Positions 1 through 6,974 are shown, numbered from the stretch's first letter. The stretch: 18,011 nucleotides of DNA from JAAEQD01 sp964521815 (GCA_964521815.1 CAZFSN010000043.1:1-18011), one strand, 5' to 3'. A program made the numbers and translations. Notes: a model not told the origin generated them from the letters alone.

Positions 1-14
1 ACATTCTTGTCCCG
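1..14. repeat. Partial REP-like hairpin repeat cut by window edge
   Basis: These 14 bases are identical to positions 39-52, the inner and right part of the first hairpin in the element at 28-73. The copy starts outside the window, so only its 3' half is seen. It suggests that the repeat next to the RAYT gene occurs at least twice on this side. Confidence 0.55.
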
Positions 15-27
15 GATTGCCCATTAT

Positions 28-73
28 TAACAGGCGGGACATTCTTGTCCCGCAGCGAGGCTTTGCCTCGCCC
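28..73. repeat. REP-like double-hairpin element beside the RAYT gene
   Basis: The element starts with taacaggcgg and has two adjacent perfect hairpins. The first has an 8-bp stem (34-41 with 46-53) and loop ttct. The second has a 7-bp stem (55-61 with 65-71) and loop ttt. The leading taacaggcgg recurs almost unchanged at the elements starting at 599 and 688 on the other side of the transposase gene, although the stem sequences differ. The same double-hairpin design on both flanks of a RAYT gene is typical of REP/BIME elements. It lies just beyond the RAYT stop codon and might also slow or end that transcript, but no U-run follows. Confidence 0.7.
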
Positions 74-93
74 ACATGCCACAAACCGCCGCT

Positions 94-546
94 TCAATAC
101 AAACTTGATAAATCAAGCTCATCATATTTGCCAGCCGATGAAAACTGGTAATCTGTAGAATTTTTAACTAAACCTGAACGTACCGGGTTATTTTCGATAT
201 ATTTGAGTTTCTGTAAAACAAATTCAATTTTATCGAGTGTCAATTCATGAAAACCTTCCTGCCAGAGTTTACCTTTTGTATCATTCAATAGATTTATTTC
301 TCGAGAAGAAAAACCTTTTATTGATTTCATAATGGCCGATACATCCTTGCTAGCAGGAACAATTATAAGATGAATATGATCGGGCATAACTACATAAGCC
401 AATAATTGATACCATTTTTGTTTTTGTCCATAAATGATAGCATCTACCACTATTTGAGCATATTCTGGGTCCGAAAATATTTTTACTCTATTAAATGTGC
501 ATGTCGTAATAAAGTATGCACAGTTTTCAAACCTGAAACGCTTCAT
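94..546 (-). CDS. REP-associated tyrosine transposase (RAYT, Y1/HUH family)
   Basis: This 150-residue protein is a single-domain HUH endonuclease of the Y1_Tnp type, the usual size for RAYTs. The metal-binding HUH motif is MPDHIHLI at residues 54-61 (H57, H59). The catalytic tyrosine is expected at Y116 in the motif LKYIENNPVRSGLV, which is characteristic of the group. A conserved WQEGFH segment lies at 95-100. RAYTs nick single-stranded DNA at REP hairpins and are thought to spread these repeats; they are usually single-copy, without the IS200/IS605 ends. That fits here: REP-like hairpins lie on both sides (28-73, 599-651, 688-740) and no second transposon gene is seen. The ATG at 546 has an AGG five bases upstream. 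All key residues are present, so the enzyme looks intact. IS200-type TnpA is the alternative, but the LKYIENNPV block favours RAYT. Confidence 0.88.
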   Translation of the reverse strand: MKRFRFENCAYFITTCTFNRVKIFSDPEYAQIVVDAIIYGQKQKWYQLLAYVVMPDHIHLIIVPASKDVSAIMKSIKGFSSREINLLNDTKGKLWQEGFHELTLDKIEFVLQKLKYIENNPVRSGLVKNSTDYQFSSAGKYDELDLSSLY

Positions 547-598
547 CTTTACCTACTGTTATCTTACAAATCATTTTTATCAGAACTTTCCTGCAATC

Positions 599-651
599 TA
601 ACAGGCGGCTCTTTCCAGAGCCGCTGCGGGGTTGGAAAACCCTGCCTGTTA
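599..651. repeat. REP-like double-hairpin element, copy 1 upstream of RAYT
   Basis: The outer arms taacaggc (599-606) and gcctgtta (644-651) are inverted repeats that enclose two hairpins. Hairpin 1 has an 8-bp stem (605-612 with 617-624) and loop ttcc. Hairpin 2 pairs 626-633 with 638-645 around ggaa, with one G-U pair. The element is repeated 89 bp further on at 688-740. The whole can fold as a cloverleaf-like structure, as REP elements mobilised by RAYTs do. Confidence 0.78.
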
Positions 652-687
652 TGGTTTTTGCGATACCGAACAGCCTTGCCTCCTACC

Positions 688-740
688 TAACAGACGGCTC
701 TTTCCAGAGCCATTGCGGGGTTAGAAAACCCCGCCTGTTA
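688..740. repeat. REP-like double-hairpin element, copy 2 upstream of RAYT
   Basis: This is a direct repeat of the element at 599-651, of the same length and nearly the same sequence. Hairpin 1 (696-701 with 706-711, loop ttcc) is shortened at its base relative to copy 1. Hairpin 2 is improved to a perfect 8-bp stem (715-722 with 727-734, loop agaa). Several differences between the copies restore or keep pairing, which suggests that structure is what is selected or recognised. Both copies are followed by tggtt. Confidence 0.78.
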
Positions 741-771
741 TGGTTGTTTTATCGCCCGTTTTAGACCTCTG

Positions 772-800
772 TTGACATTCATTTACATACCAATTATTAT
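772..800 (+). promoter_or_regulatory. Candidate sigma-70 promoter pointing antisense to the nuclease-like gene
   Basis: TTGACA (772-777), a 17-base spacer and TATTAT (795-800) form a near-consensus sigma-70 promoter on the plus strand. Transcription would start near 807 and run against the 3' end of the gene at 834-2141. No plus-strand gene is seen downstream. It could make an antisense RNA, be a remnant of a lost gene, or be chance in AT-rich DNA. Confidence 0.4.
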
Positions 801-833
801 AACATTTTCCAATACGCCCTTACGGCGGGTTGG

Positions 834-2141
834 TCATTTGCCGCCGAATTTCTTTTCACCTTTCAATGTGCTGGGTGTCTTCTTCCCTACGTAAATAAAT
901 TCGACTTGGACTTTATCATCGGAAAACGAATTATCTAAATAATAACGATTATCGCCGCTATAGAAAACCAGAAGGTAAACGAAATCATCCAGATCAGGTT
1001 TAACACCTTTAACGATTGACAAGTAATCACGCGCCTGTCCGATATCTATTTCAAACTGTTTCGAAGAATATGATTTGCCGATGTATTGCTTTAGTTCGAT
1101 TAAAACCGAATTATCCCAACTGAGATTTTCGCCAGGTTCAGCGAGGATATCGTATATACTTCTACCCGCTCTTGGATTGACAATAGGATAATAACCCAAG
1201 CTGAATATGTATTCCTCTATGATTTTAGAAATATCCGATTCTTTGATGCCCTCTTTCCAAAACTCTTCGAGCCTAAACCACGTGCAATATGTTTTCAATC
1301 GTGCAATCAGCGCGCTTTTGGATTTGCCGGTTAGAAGGTATTTATCTACAGCGTGGTAAAGGGTCTTGCAATCACACATATAATCATTATTACTACGATT
1401 TTGATCACCTTCATCACTATGTATTATTAATTCTGCATATAGATCACCTAATTCTTCTCTTTTAAGATTAGATATATGTCTATAAGGAGAAGTCATATAT
1501 AATACGATTAGCCGAGTTGCTGCATTCGCTCCCTCATATTCAGCTTGATAATTGTAGAAGGCAACATATCTTTCATTACATTCGCAAAATCGCTGATAAA
1601 GAGAATTAAAGTACTCCAAAGGATAACCTGATACATGATTTTTCCCCGCATTAATTACATGATCAATAAAACAAAATATTTCATCTATGTAAATAGATGC
1701 TGATAATGCTTTCGAAGAATATCTGCCTAAATCTTTAAGAGCTTTATAGAACTCTTGTGCAGTCAAATATCTGCTATCATCATCAGGCTTCATCAAATCA
1801 AATACATTAAGATAGAGCTTTTGCGGTAAATTAGCTTGGAATTCAGAAGTAAAAAAACCAATTTCATCAATTTTAGAAGCAATATCTTTAACAACTTGAA
1901 CGATGCACTTTTCAATTTCCTTAAAACTATCAGAAGATAAAAAACTTTCGCGATACTTTGTCAGTCCAGTCACAAATTGTGTTATGAAAGGATCTGATAA
2001 TAAAAAGTGAATGTATGGTTCAGTAATTTTACAAACCTCAGAAAACGGAATTCTAGTTTGTGAACTGCTAAATAATTTTTCAACATCCCTAAACCGTCTC
2101 TCCAATTCTTTCCTTACAACATCAATTCTCATGTTATACAT
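834..2141 (-). CDS. Unrecognised protein with C-terminal PD-(D/E)XK-like nuclease core
   Basis: I do not recognise this 435-residue protein as a named family. Residues 1-300 look mostly helical and cysteine-containing, without a clear motif. The C-terminal part (about 305-420) resembles a PD-(D/E)XK nuclease core. It has a helix with E309/E310, then D331 in GRSIYDIL, then E349-x-K351 in VLIELKQY, then a QARDYL helix (Q369, R371, Y373), then the strand YLLVFYSG. This order of Asp, Glu-x-Lys and Gln-helix is the typical active-site layout of that fold. A nuclease in defence or DNA processing is therefore plausible, but the role is inferred. The ATG at 2141 has AGGGG six bases upstream. The gene is visibly more AT-rich than lexA or the pilus genes and sits between REP-like hairpins and lexA, so it may have been acquired by transfer. 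No methyltransferase or other defence partner is visible beside it. Confidence 0.7.
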   Translation of the reverse strand: MYNMRIDVVRKELERRFRDVEKLFSSSQTRIPFSEVCKITEPYIHFLLSDPFITQFVTGLTKYRESFLSSDSFKEIEKCIVQVVKDIASKIDEIGFFTSEFQANLPQKLYLNVFDLMKPDDDSRYLTAQEFYKALKDLGRYSSKALSASIYIDEIFCFIDHVINAGKNHVSGYPLEYFNSLYQRFCECNERYVAFYNYQAEYEGANAATRLIVLYMTSPYRHISNLKREELGDLYAELIIHSDEGDQNRSNNDYMCDCKTLYHAVDKYLLTGKSKSALIARLKTYCTWFRLEEFWKEGIKESDISKIIEEYIFSLGYYPIVNPRAGRSIYDILAEPGENLSWDNSVLIELKQYIGKSYSSKQFEIDIGQARDYLSIVKGVKPDLDDFVYLLVFYSGDNRYYLDNSFSDDKVQVEFIYVGKKTPSTLKGEKKFGGK

Positions 2142-2219
2142 ATCTTACCCCTTATGTTTAAATTGCCCCTTTTCCCTTCCCCGGGCGTATGCGATATTGA
2201 AACCCCGTTAGCTTTCTAT

Positions 2220-2246
2220 GTCAGAAGCACAGGGCTTCTGACCTAC
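2220..2246 (-). repeat. REP-like hairpin with GTAG tag between lexA and nuclease-like gene
   Basis: A perfect 9-bp stem (2220-2228 with 2234-2242) encloses a 5-base loop. On the minus strand the tetranucleotide GTAG (2243-2246) directly precedes the stem; GTAG/GGAG next to a hairpin is the known recognition hallmark of many REP elements. Beyond the stem the minus strand reads aacggggtttc, which recalls the second hairpin of the REP copies near 626 and 715. It follows the lexA stop codon, but no U-run follows the stem, so it is not a classical terminator. Confidence 0.5.
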
Positions 2247-2252
2247 TAATCT

Positions 2253-2876
2253 CTACATCTTCCGCATCAAACCAATCACTTTGCCGGCTATGGCGAAACC
2301 GGGGGCGCCTTTTTCTACTATAATCGGGCCGTAGTCGGGGTTTTCGGGTTCGAGACGGATGCGTTTCTTGTCGAGATAGAACCGCTTGACCGTGGCTTCA
2401 TCATCAATTTGCGCAACCACTATCTCGCCTCGCTGGGCGGTTTGCTGACGGCGGACCAGCACGTAGTCGCCATCGAGGATGCCGGCGTTTTTCATCGAAT
2501 CACCGGTGACTTTCAGCGCGAAAATGTGTTCGCCGGGTACGAATGTCTTGTCGATATAGAAATTCCCCTCGATATTCTGTTCGGCCCACAACGGCTGACC
2601 GGCGGCCACCCGGCCTACCCAGGGTATCTTACGCAGTTGGTTCTCATCGAGGTGCTCCGGGCTTTCTTTGATAATCTCGATGCCGCGCGACAGGTAGCGG
2701 TTGCGGCGGATATACTCCTTGCGTTCCAACGCCTCCAGCACCGACCGCACGCCGTTGGTGGAGTTGATCTCGAATTTCTCGCCGATTTCACGCAACGATG
2801 GCGGCCGGCCTATGTCAACCACCGACTCTTTGATGTACTCGAATATCTCCCGTTGACGTGGCGTTAACTCTTTCAT
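2253..2876 (-). CDS. lexA: LexA repressor, SOS regulator and self-cleaving protease
   Basis: LexA represses DNA-damage genes and cuts itself when RecA filaments form. The 207-residue protein has the full family layout. The N-terminal winged helix-turn-helix is at about 1-70 (LTPRQREIFEYI, GRPPSLREIGEKF, and a wing near YLSRGIEI). The cleavage site is A92-G93 in RVAAGQP. The catalytic dyad is S127 in GDSM and K164 in ATVKRF, spaced 37 residues apart as in E. coli LexA. The ATG at 2876 has a strong AGGAGG (2882-2887). A near-consensus promoter lies directly upstream with candidate operators, which points to self-regulation. The gene appears monocistronic: the methyltransferase upstream ends 175 bp away, and the nuclease-like gene downstream starts 111 bp away with its own ribosome site. 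Nothing looks degraded. Confidence 0.97.
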   Translation of the reverse strand: MKELTPRQREIFEYIKESVVDIGRPPSLREIGEKFEINSTNGVRSVLEALERKEYIRRNRYLSRGIEIIKESPEHLDENQLRKIPWVGRVAAGQPLWAEQNIEGNFYIDKTFVPGEHIFALKVTGDSMKNAGILDGDYVLVRRQQTAQRGEIVVAQIDDEATVKRFYLDKKRIRLEPENPDYGPIIVEKGAPGFAIAGKVIGLMRKM

Positions 2877-2928
2877 CTCCCCCTCCTTTCAGGGCAAATG
2901 TATAGTAAACATATTTTATCTGCCAATA

Positions 2929-2957
2929 AATATACTGCCCATATGTTCATTCGTCAA
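2929..2957 (-). promoter_or_regulatory. lexA promoter with candidate LexA operators
   Basis: On the minus strand TTGACG (2952-2957) and TATATT (2929-2934) are separated by exactly 17 bases. The spacer contains TGAACATAT. A related TAAACATAT occurs on the plus strand at 2906-2914, just after the expected transcription start. The two sites face each other. Their positions, between -35 and -10 and just past the start, suit a repressor binding its own promoter. The site is not a standard CTGT-N8-ACAG box and only half matches the Gram-positive GAAC-N4-GTTC form, so assignment to LexA is inferred from position. Confidence 0.65.
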
Positions 2958-3051
2958 GAAAAAAATAAACTTAAATAAAAATTTGTTTTCCGGGTGTTTG
3001 TAATATCTTGAATGTATTAAGGTTACGATAACAGCAAATATCGACCAACAA

Positions 3052-3888
3052 CTACTTCTTAGAGAACACAATTTCCAGCCAGGAGTTAATCATAAAATAA
3101 TCAAATACACGATGAACCAGGCGGCTCATAATTCCCCTTTTCTTTTCGGTGGCCCTGGTGCCGATATATTCGATCCTGTACCCGGATTTTTCTATAAGCC
3201 TTATCAGAGTGCGTTTTTCGAAAAACCACAGATGATGTCCTGGTGATAGGTGTTTATAGACCCGCTTTTTTAATTTGTACCTGCTCATCATACTTTTGAC
3301 CCGGGAATTTAAGGAACCTTCGTTGGGCACAAGCAAGTGACCGACCCCATTATCATCAATTATACTTTTTAATCTGAACAGAAAATCAGCCGGGTCCTCC
3401 AGATGTTCAAGAACATGATGAAAAGTCACGATATCATATTTGCCCAGTTCCAGGTCTTTAAGATCACCTATTTTTATTTCAATACCGAAATCGCGCAAAA
3501 AACTTCTATTCGATTCCGTGATATCGGTTCCCATCAGGTTTTTAAATCCAAGTAATTTACACAGTATTAAAAAACTCCCCCGACCTGTTCCAATATCGAG
3601 TAGCGAGACCTCGCCGCTGAGCTTTTCTTTCATTACAGAAGCGATCTTGGCAAATGAATCAGCGTCCGATTTCAGTACCAGTAGGAATTTTTCCGGATCA
3701 AACATCCGGTTGGCTTTGTCCGCGAAATAATTATCATCATAAACTTCATCAGCGATGACAGATTGTGGGTCGCTGTATCTTAGCCCGCAGGTTCGGCATT
3801 TGACAATCCGCCGGCCCCGGTATTCCAGCCCCCATAATTCACCGGAGTAAGAGTCACATATTGGGCATTTTACTGTTGCTTCCGTCAT
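3052..3888 (-). CDS. Class I SAM-dependent methyltransferase with N-terminal zinc ribbon
   Basis: The protein starts with a four-cysteine zinc ribbon (CPIC, then CRTCGLRYSDP), a layout common in methyltransferases of sugar or cell-surface pathways. A Rossmann methyltransferase of the Methyltransf_23 type follows. Motif I is LLDIGTGRGSFL, the acidic ribose-binding position is in the strand LMGTDI, and FHHVLEHLEDPADFL is the later helix-loop motif. The C-terminal third is basic and less conserved. I chose the ATG at 3888 (278 residues). The frame is open to a TTG at 3906, but that codon lies at about the expected transcription start of the promoter at 3912-3940 and has no ribosome site. The substrate cannot be told from the sequence, and no sugar-pathway genes are nearby. 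It is a single-gene unit between the histidine kinase and lexA. Confidence 0.85.
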   Translation of the reverse strand: MTEATVKCPICDSYSGELWGLEYRGRRIVKCRTCGLRYSDPQSVIADEVYDDNYFADKANRMFDPEKFLLVLKSDADSFAKIASVMKEKLSGEVSLLDIGTGRGSFLILCKLLGFKNLMGTDITESNRSFLRDFGIEIKIGDLKDLELGKYDIVTFHHVLEHLEDPADFLFRLKSIIDDNGVGHLLVPNEGSLNSRVKSMMSRYKLKKRVYKHLSPGHHLWFFEKRTLIRLIEKSGYRIEYIGTRATEKKRGIMSRLVHRVFDYFMINSWLEIVFSKK

Positions 3889-3911
3889 TATTTCAATATG
3901 CCTCAAGCAGA

Positions 3912-3940
3912 TATATAAACCAACGCGATATTTTTGTAAA
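3912..3940 (-). promoter_or_regulatory. Candidate promoter of the methyltransferase gene
   Basis: On the minus strand TTTACA (3935-3940) and TATATA (3912-3917) are 17 bases apart. The expected start of transcription is near 3905, which fits translation from the ATG at 3888 rather than the upstream TTG. The surrounding 3889-4002 is AT-rich and contains no gene or clear terminator. Confidence 0.5.
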
Positions 3941-4002
3941 GCATATTTAAATAATATATTGCCTGTTATGTCAGCCGGGTTGGATATTGGCGTGTACGAA
4001 TT

Positions 4003-5709
4003 CTAGATTGGCGAATTTTCGCTGAACGCTTTTTCAGAAATCGTGATCATTGAATCTAATGGTAAATAAATTTCGAAAGTCGTCCCATTATCGCCGGTAT
4101 CGAATTCCAGTTTGCCCTCAAGGGAATCGACTATGCGCGATACGATCGCCAGCCCCAGGCCGGTGCCATACGATTTAGTCGAGAAAAACGGATCGAAAAT
4201 CTTGTCGCGATAATTCGGCGGGACACCGGGGCCGGTATCAGCTACGGATAGTTTGGTAAAAACCTTGCCGTTGCGTTCTATATGACGGTCGCAAGTCACG
4301 GTTATTTTGCCGCCTTTTTCGCCCATCGCCTGGAAACCATTGAGAAGCAGGTTCCATAACAGCTGTTTATACAAATCGGGGCCACCGCCGCCATAAATTC
4401 TTCTTTGAGGATGGTTAAAAACGATTTCAATATTTTCTTTGAAATCCGGATGAGCCTTGGCCAGGGTGATAACTTCATCGATAATCGGAGGGATATCGGA
4501 TAAAATTTCGAAATTGCTTCTTATCCGGGCAAAACTGAGGAACTCGGTCAGAATTTCGTTTAGCCGTGATGTTTCTTTGATGATTAATTCAAGCAGCCGT
4601 TTATCCTGTTCATCGTTAAGTTCAAGTGAGCTTTTAAGGACTTCGACCGAACCTGATATCGAAGCCAGCGGGTTTCTGATTTCATGGGCAATGCCGGCGG
4701 ATAACTGTCCGACAGTCGCCATCCGATCGGCATCGCGAAGTTTTTTCTCCATCAGTTTGGCATCAGCCAGGTTCTGGAAGACGGCGATAACGCCTCTAAT
4801 TTCGTTATTATCATCTTTTAATATCGAAGTCGAAACTCCCAGAGGAATAACCATATCATTGGTTTTGATATTTATTTCACCCCGATTTTCAGTATAGCCG
4901 GCTGTCATCGCCAATTCTATTTTATAGTATAACTCGGGGAATTTCTCGTATAAAACCGATTTGTAAGTGCTCTTTTTCGCCCAAGCCGGGTTTACCCCTA
5001 AAATCTCACCGGCGATTTTGTTGAAATATAAAAGATTGCCGGAACTATCCACGGTCACCATCCCGGAACTCATGTTCTCCAGAATCTCATCGGTCTCGAG
5101 TTTTATTTTACGGAGCTCCCGTGAGGTGAATATCTGGCGTTGGGCCATGTAGCCTGAAATAAAGGCTATCAAATAAAACATGCAAAGATGAAGGAAAATA
5201 GTATAAAACACTTCATCGGAGGAAAATCCCATCTTGGTCATTTGGGTTGTCTGTAATATGCCGGGCAAAAATATTGAAAAATCAAAAACAATGGGCGCCG
5301 CATAGAAAAGGCCGGCCGCGGTCGCCGCCAGAAGAGTTCCCATCAAACCATAAAGCAGGGTAGCCGATACTATCGATAATATAAACAGCAAAATCAACGG
5401 CGAAAAATTAGCGCCGGCATGGTTTATCAAAATGGATTCGATGGCGAACTCGAATATCAACTGAATGCCGATTATCACTTTCAATAAACGATCATTGAGC
5501 CTGTAGCTGTAGGCATAAAGATAAACCAATACCCCGATAGCCAGCAATCCATATACGATCAAAACCTGGTTTAAGATATTATTGGATTGTAAAAAGATTA
5601 CCGAGGCGGTGAACAAAAGGCCATAAGTGATTAATCGTGTTAATATGATCCAGAGAACCCGGCCGGGCAAGTTGGTCATGGATGATGTTGATTTAAGTTT
5701 GATTTTCAT
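4003..5709 (-). CDS. PilS-like membrane sensor histidine kinase
   Basis: The 568-residue kinase has about six hydrophobic segments in residues 17-190, a PAS-like domain at about 205-315, and a complete kinase core. The phosphoacceptor is H342 in AHEIRNPLAS. The N box is LLWNLLLNGFQAM (N453, N457), the G1 box DTGPGVP is at 491-497, the F box is DPFFSTK, and the G2 box GTGLGLAI is at 515-522. Six membrane helices plus PAS, placed directly after pilB-pilT-pilC, match PilS. In Myxococcus PilS works with the sigma-54 activator PilR to control pilin expression. No response regulator or pilin gene follows here; a methyltransferase and lexA do. An intrinsic terminator lies immediately before the start codon, and the only good ribosome site is inside its stem. 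The next in-frame ATG (residue 11) has no ribosome site. Other NtrB-type kinases share this core, so the PilS role rests on layout and context. Confidence 0.88.
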   Translation of the reverse strand: MKIKLKSTSSMTNLPGRVLWIILTRLITYGLLFTASVIFLQSNNILNQVLIVYGLLAIGVLVYLYAYSYRLNDRLLKVIIGIQLIFEFAIESILINHAGANFSPLILLFILSIVSATLLYGLMGTLLAATAAGLFYAAPIVFDFSIFLPGILQTTQMTKMGFSSDEVFYTIFLHLCMFYLIAFISGYMAQRQIFTSRELRKIKLETDEILENMSSGMVTVDSSGNLLYFNKIAGEILGVNPAWAKKSTYKSVLYEKFPELYYKIELAMTAGYTENRGEINIKTNDMVIPLGVSTSILKDDNNEIRGVIAVFQNLADAKLMEKKLRDADRMATVGQLSAGIAHEIRNPLASISGSVEVLKSSLELNDEQDKRLLELIIKETSRLNEILTEFLSFARIRSNFEILSDIPPIIDEVITLAKAHPDFKENIEIVFNHPQRRIYGGGGPDLYKQLLWNLLLNGFQAMGEKGGKITVTCDRHIERNGKVFTKLSVADTGPGVPPNYRDKIFDPFFSTKSYGTGLGLAIVSRIVDSLEGKLEFDTGDNGTTFEIYLPLDSMITISEKAFSENSPI

Positions 5710-5712
5710 AAT

Positions 5713-5743
5713 AAAAAAACCCCTACCATTTCGGCAGGGGTTT
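5713..5743 (-). terminator. Intrinsic terminator after pilC, overlapping the kinase ribosome site
   Basis: On the minus strand an 8-bp stem (5717-5724 with 5736-5743), extended by two more pairs after one mismatch, encloses a small loop. It is followed by a run of seven T residues. It lies between the pilC stop (5757) and the kinase ATG (5709). Its 3' arm carries AGGGG ten bases before that ATG, so folding would both end transcription and hide the kinase ribosome site. Confidence 0.85.
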
Positions 5744-5756
5744 CAATAGTTTTGCT

Positions 5757-6956
5757 TTAGTTAATCTTACCGATAATTTCGAACATCGGCAAATACATCG
5801 CGATCAAAATGCCGCCGATTACAGCGCCCATAAAAACGATAATCACCGGCTCAATAATCGATGTCAAGGCCGCGACAGCGGCGTCCACTTCTTCATCGTA
5901 AAAATCGGCAATCTTGGACAACATCTCATCCAACCCGCCGGTTTTTTCGCCGACTGAAATCATCTGGGTCACCATCGGCGGAAACACACCCGAATCTTTC
6001 AAAGGTTGAGTAATCGTTTCGCCCTCGGCAATCGAATACATAGATTTGCGAATGGCTTGTTGCAGAACCAAATTGCCGGCGGTTTTGGCGGTTATCTCAA
6101 GCGCGTCAAGAATCGAAACACCGGACGACATTAATGTACTCAGCGTGCGGGTAAAACGGGATATCGCGCTTTTTCTGATTAAATCTCCCAGCAATGGCAT
6201 ATGAAGTTTGAATTTATCAAATCCAAATTTTATATTCGGTGATCTTAACGCAAGTTTGGCCGCGACTATTATCGCTATTAAGAGAATTACCATAGTAACC
6301 AAATTACTTCTCAAGAAATTCGAGATATTAAGTATGATCTGAGTTGGCGCCGGCAGTTCCGCGCCCAATCCGCCGAACATCTTGGCAAAAACCGGCACGA
6401 TAAATGTCAGCATGGCGAAGGTCACGCCGCCGGCAACAATTGCCACTACAATAGGATAAACCAGCGCCCCTTTTACTTTACGTGCCAGCCTGTCGGCTTT
6501 TTCGCGATAGCCAGCCAGCCTTATTAAGATCGTATCGAGAGCACCCCCGATTTCGCCCGCCTCTACCATATTAACATATAAATCATCAAAGACTTTTTTA
6601 TGCTTTCCCAGAGCTTCGGAAAGCGTCGATCCGGATTGCACATCCTCTTTGATCTTGTCCGCTATTTTCCTGAATTCGGGCGAATCCAGCTGACTGGCCA
6701 AAATCTCAAGACATTGAACCATCGGCAAACCCGCGCCGATCATAGTAGCAAACTGACGGGTAAATCTCGATATATCGATCTTTTTTATGCCGGTACCGAT
6801 TTTGATTCTTATCTCTGATGGCTTCCTTGATATCTGAGTCGCGAGAATTTTATTCTGTCTAAGAAATCGCTCGAGTTCGGCTTTATTTTTGGCTTTTCGC
6901 TCGCCCTGAACAGCGCGTCCGCCAACCGTTTTTCCTTTATATTCGAAAACCGCCAC
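5757..6956 (-). CDS. pilC: Type IV pilus inner-membrane platform protein PilC
   Basis: PilC (type II secretion F family) sits in the inner membrane and links the PilB and PilT motors to the growing pilus. The 399-residue length is normal. Two T2SSF domains are visible, at about 65-190 and 265-390, each with the family pattern of FTRQFATMIGAGLPMVQCLEIL and FTRTLSTLMSSGVSILDALEIT, and each followed by a GE(I/K)(G/T)G turn. Hydrophobic segments lie near 168-190, 218-236 and 370-395. The N-terminal FEYKGKTVGGRAVQGE is typical. The start is a GTG at 6956 with GGAGG five bases upstream; no better ATG exists nearby. It follows pilT by 18 bases and is closed by an intrinsic terminator, so it is probably the last gene of the main transcript. 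Confidence 0.96.
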   Translation of the reverse strand: MAVFEYKGKTVGGRAVQGERKAKNKAELERFLRQNKILATQISRKPSEIRIKIGTGIKKIDISRFTRQFATMIGAGLPMVQCLEILASQLDSPEFRKIADKIKEDVQSGSTLSEALGKHKKVFDDLYVNMVEAGEIGGALDTILIRLAGYREKADRLARKVKGALVYPIVVAIVAGGVTFAMLTFIVPVFAKMFGGLGAELPAPTQIILNISNFLRSNLVTMVILLIAIIVAAKLALRSPNIKFGFDKFKLHMPLLGDLIRKSAISRFTRTLSTLMSSGVSILDALEITAKTAGNLVLQQAIRKSMYSIAEGETITQPLKDSGVFPPMVTQMISVGEKTGGLDEMLSKIADFYDEEVDAAVAALTSIIEPVIIVFMGAVIGGILIAMYLPMFEIIGKIN

Positions 6957-6974
6957 TTTGACCTCCAGGTTTTA

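Noticed and set aside
94..546. IS200/IS605 insertion sequence
   Set aside because: There is no tnpB and no IS ends. The LKYIENNPV block and flanking double-hairpin repeats fit a single-copy RAYT instead.
599..740. Possible short CRISPR array
   Set aside because: There are only two copies with strong internal hairpins and a 36-bp interval, no cas genes, and a RAYT gene beside them. REP elements explain it better.
2220..2242. Intrinsic terminator of lexA
   Set aside because: The stem is perfect but no run of T residues follows on the minus strand, and a GTAG tag sits at its base. A REP-like hairpin is the better reading, though it may still affect transcript ends.
2409..2867. Long open plus-strand frame opposite lexA
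   Set aside because: It is an antisense shadow of a complete lexA gene with all catalytic residues. The translated sequence shows no recognisable motif and there is no ribosome site that makes it likely.
3889..3906. Upstream TTG start for the methyltransferase
   Set aside because: There is no ribosome site before it and it coincides with the expected transcription start of the promoter at 3912-3940. The ATG at 3888 is preferred.
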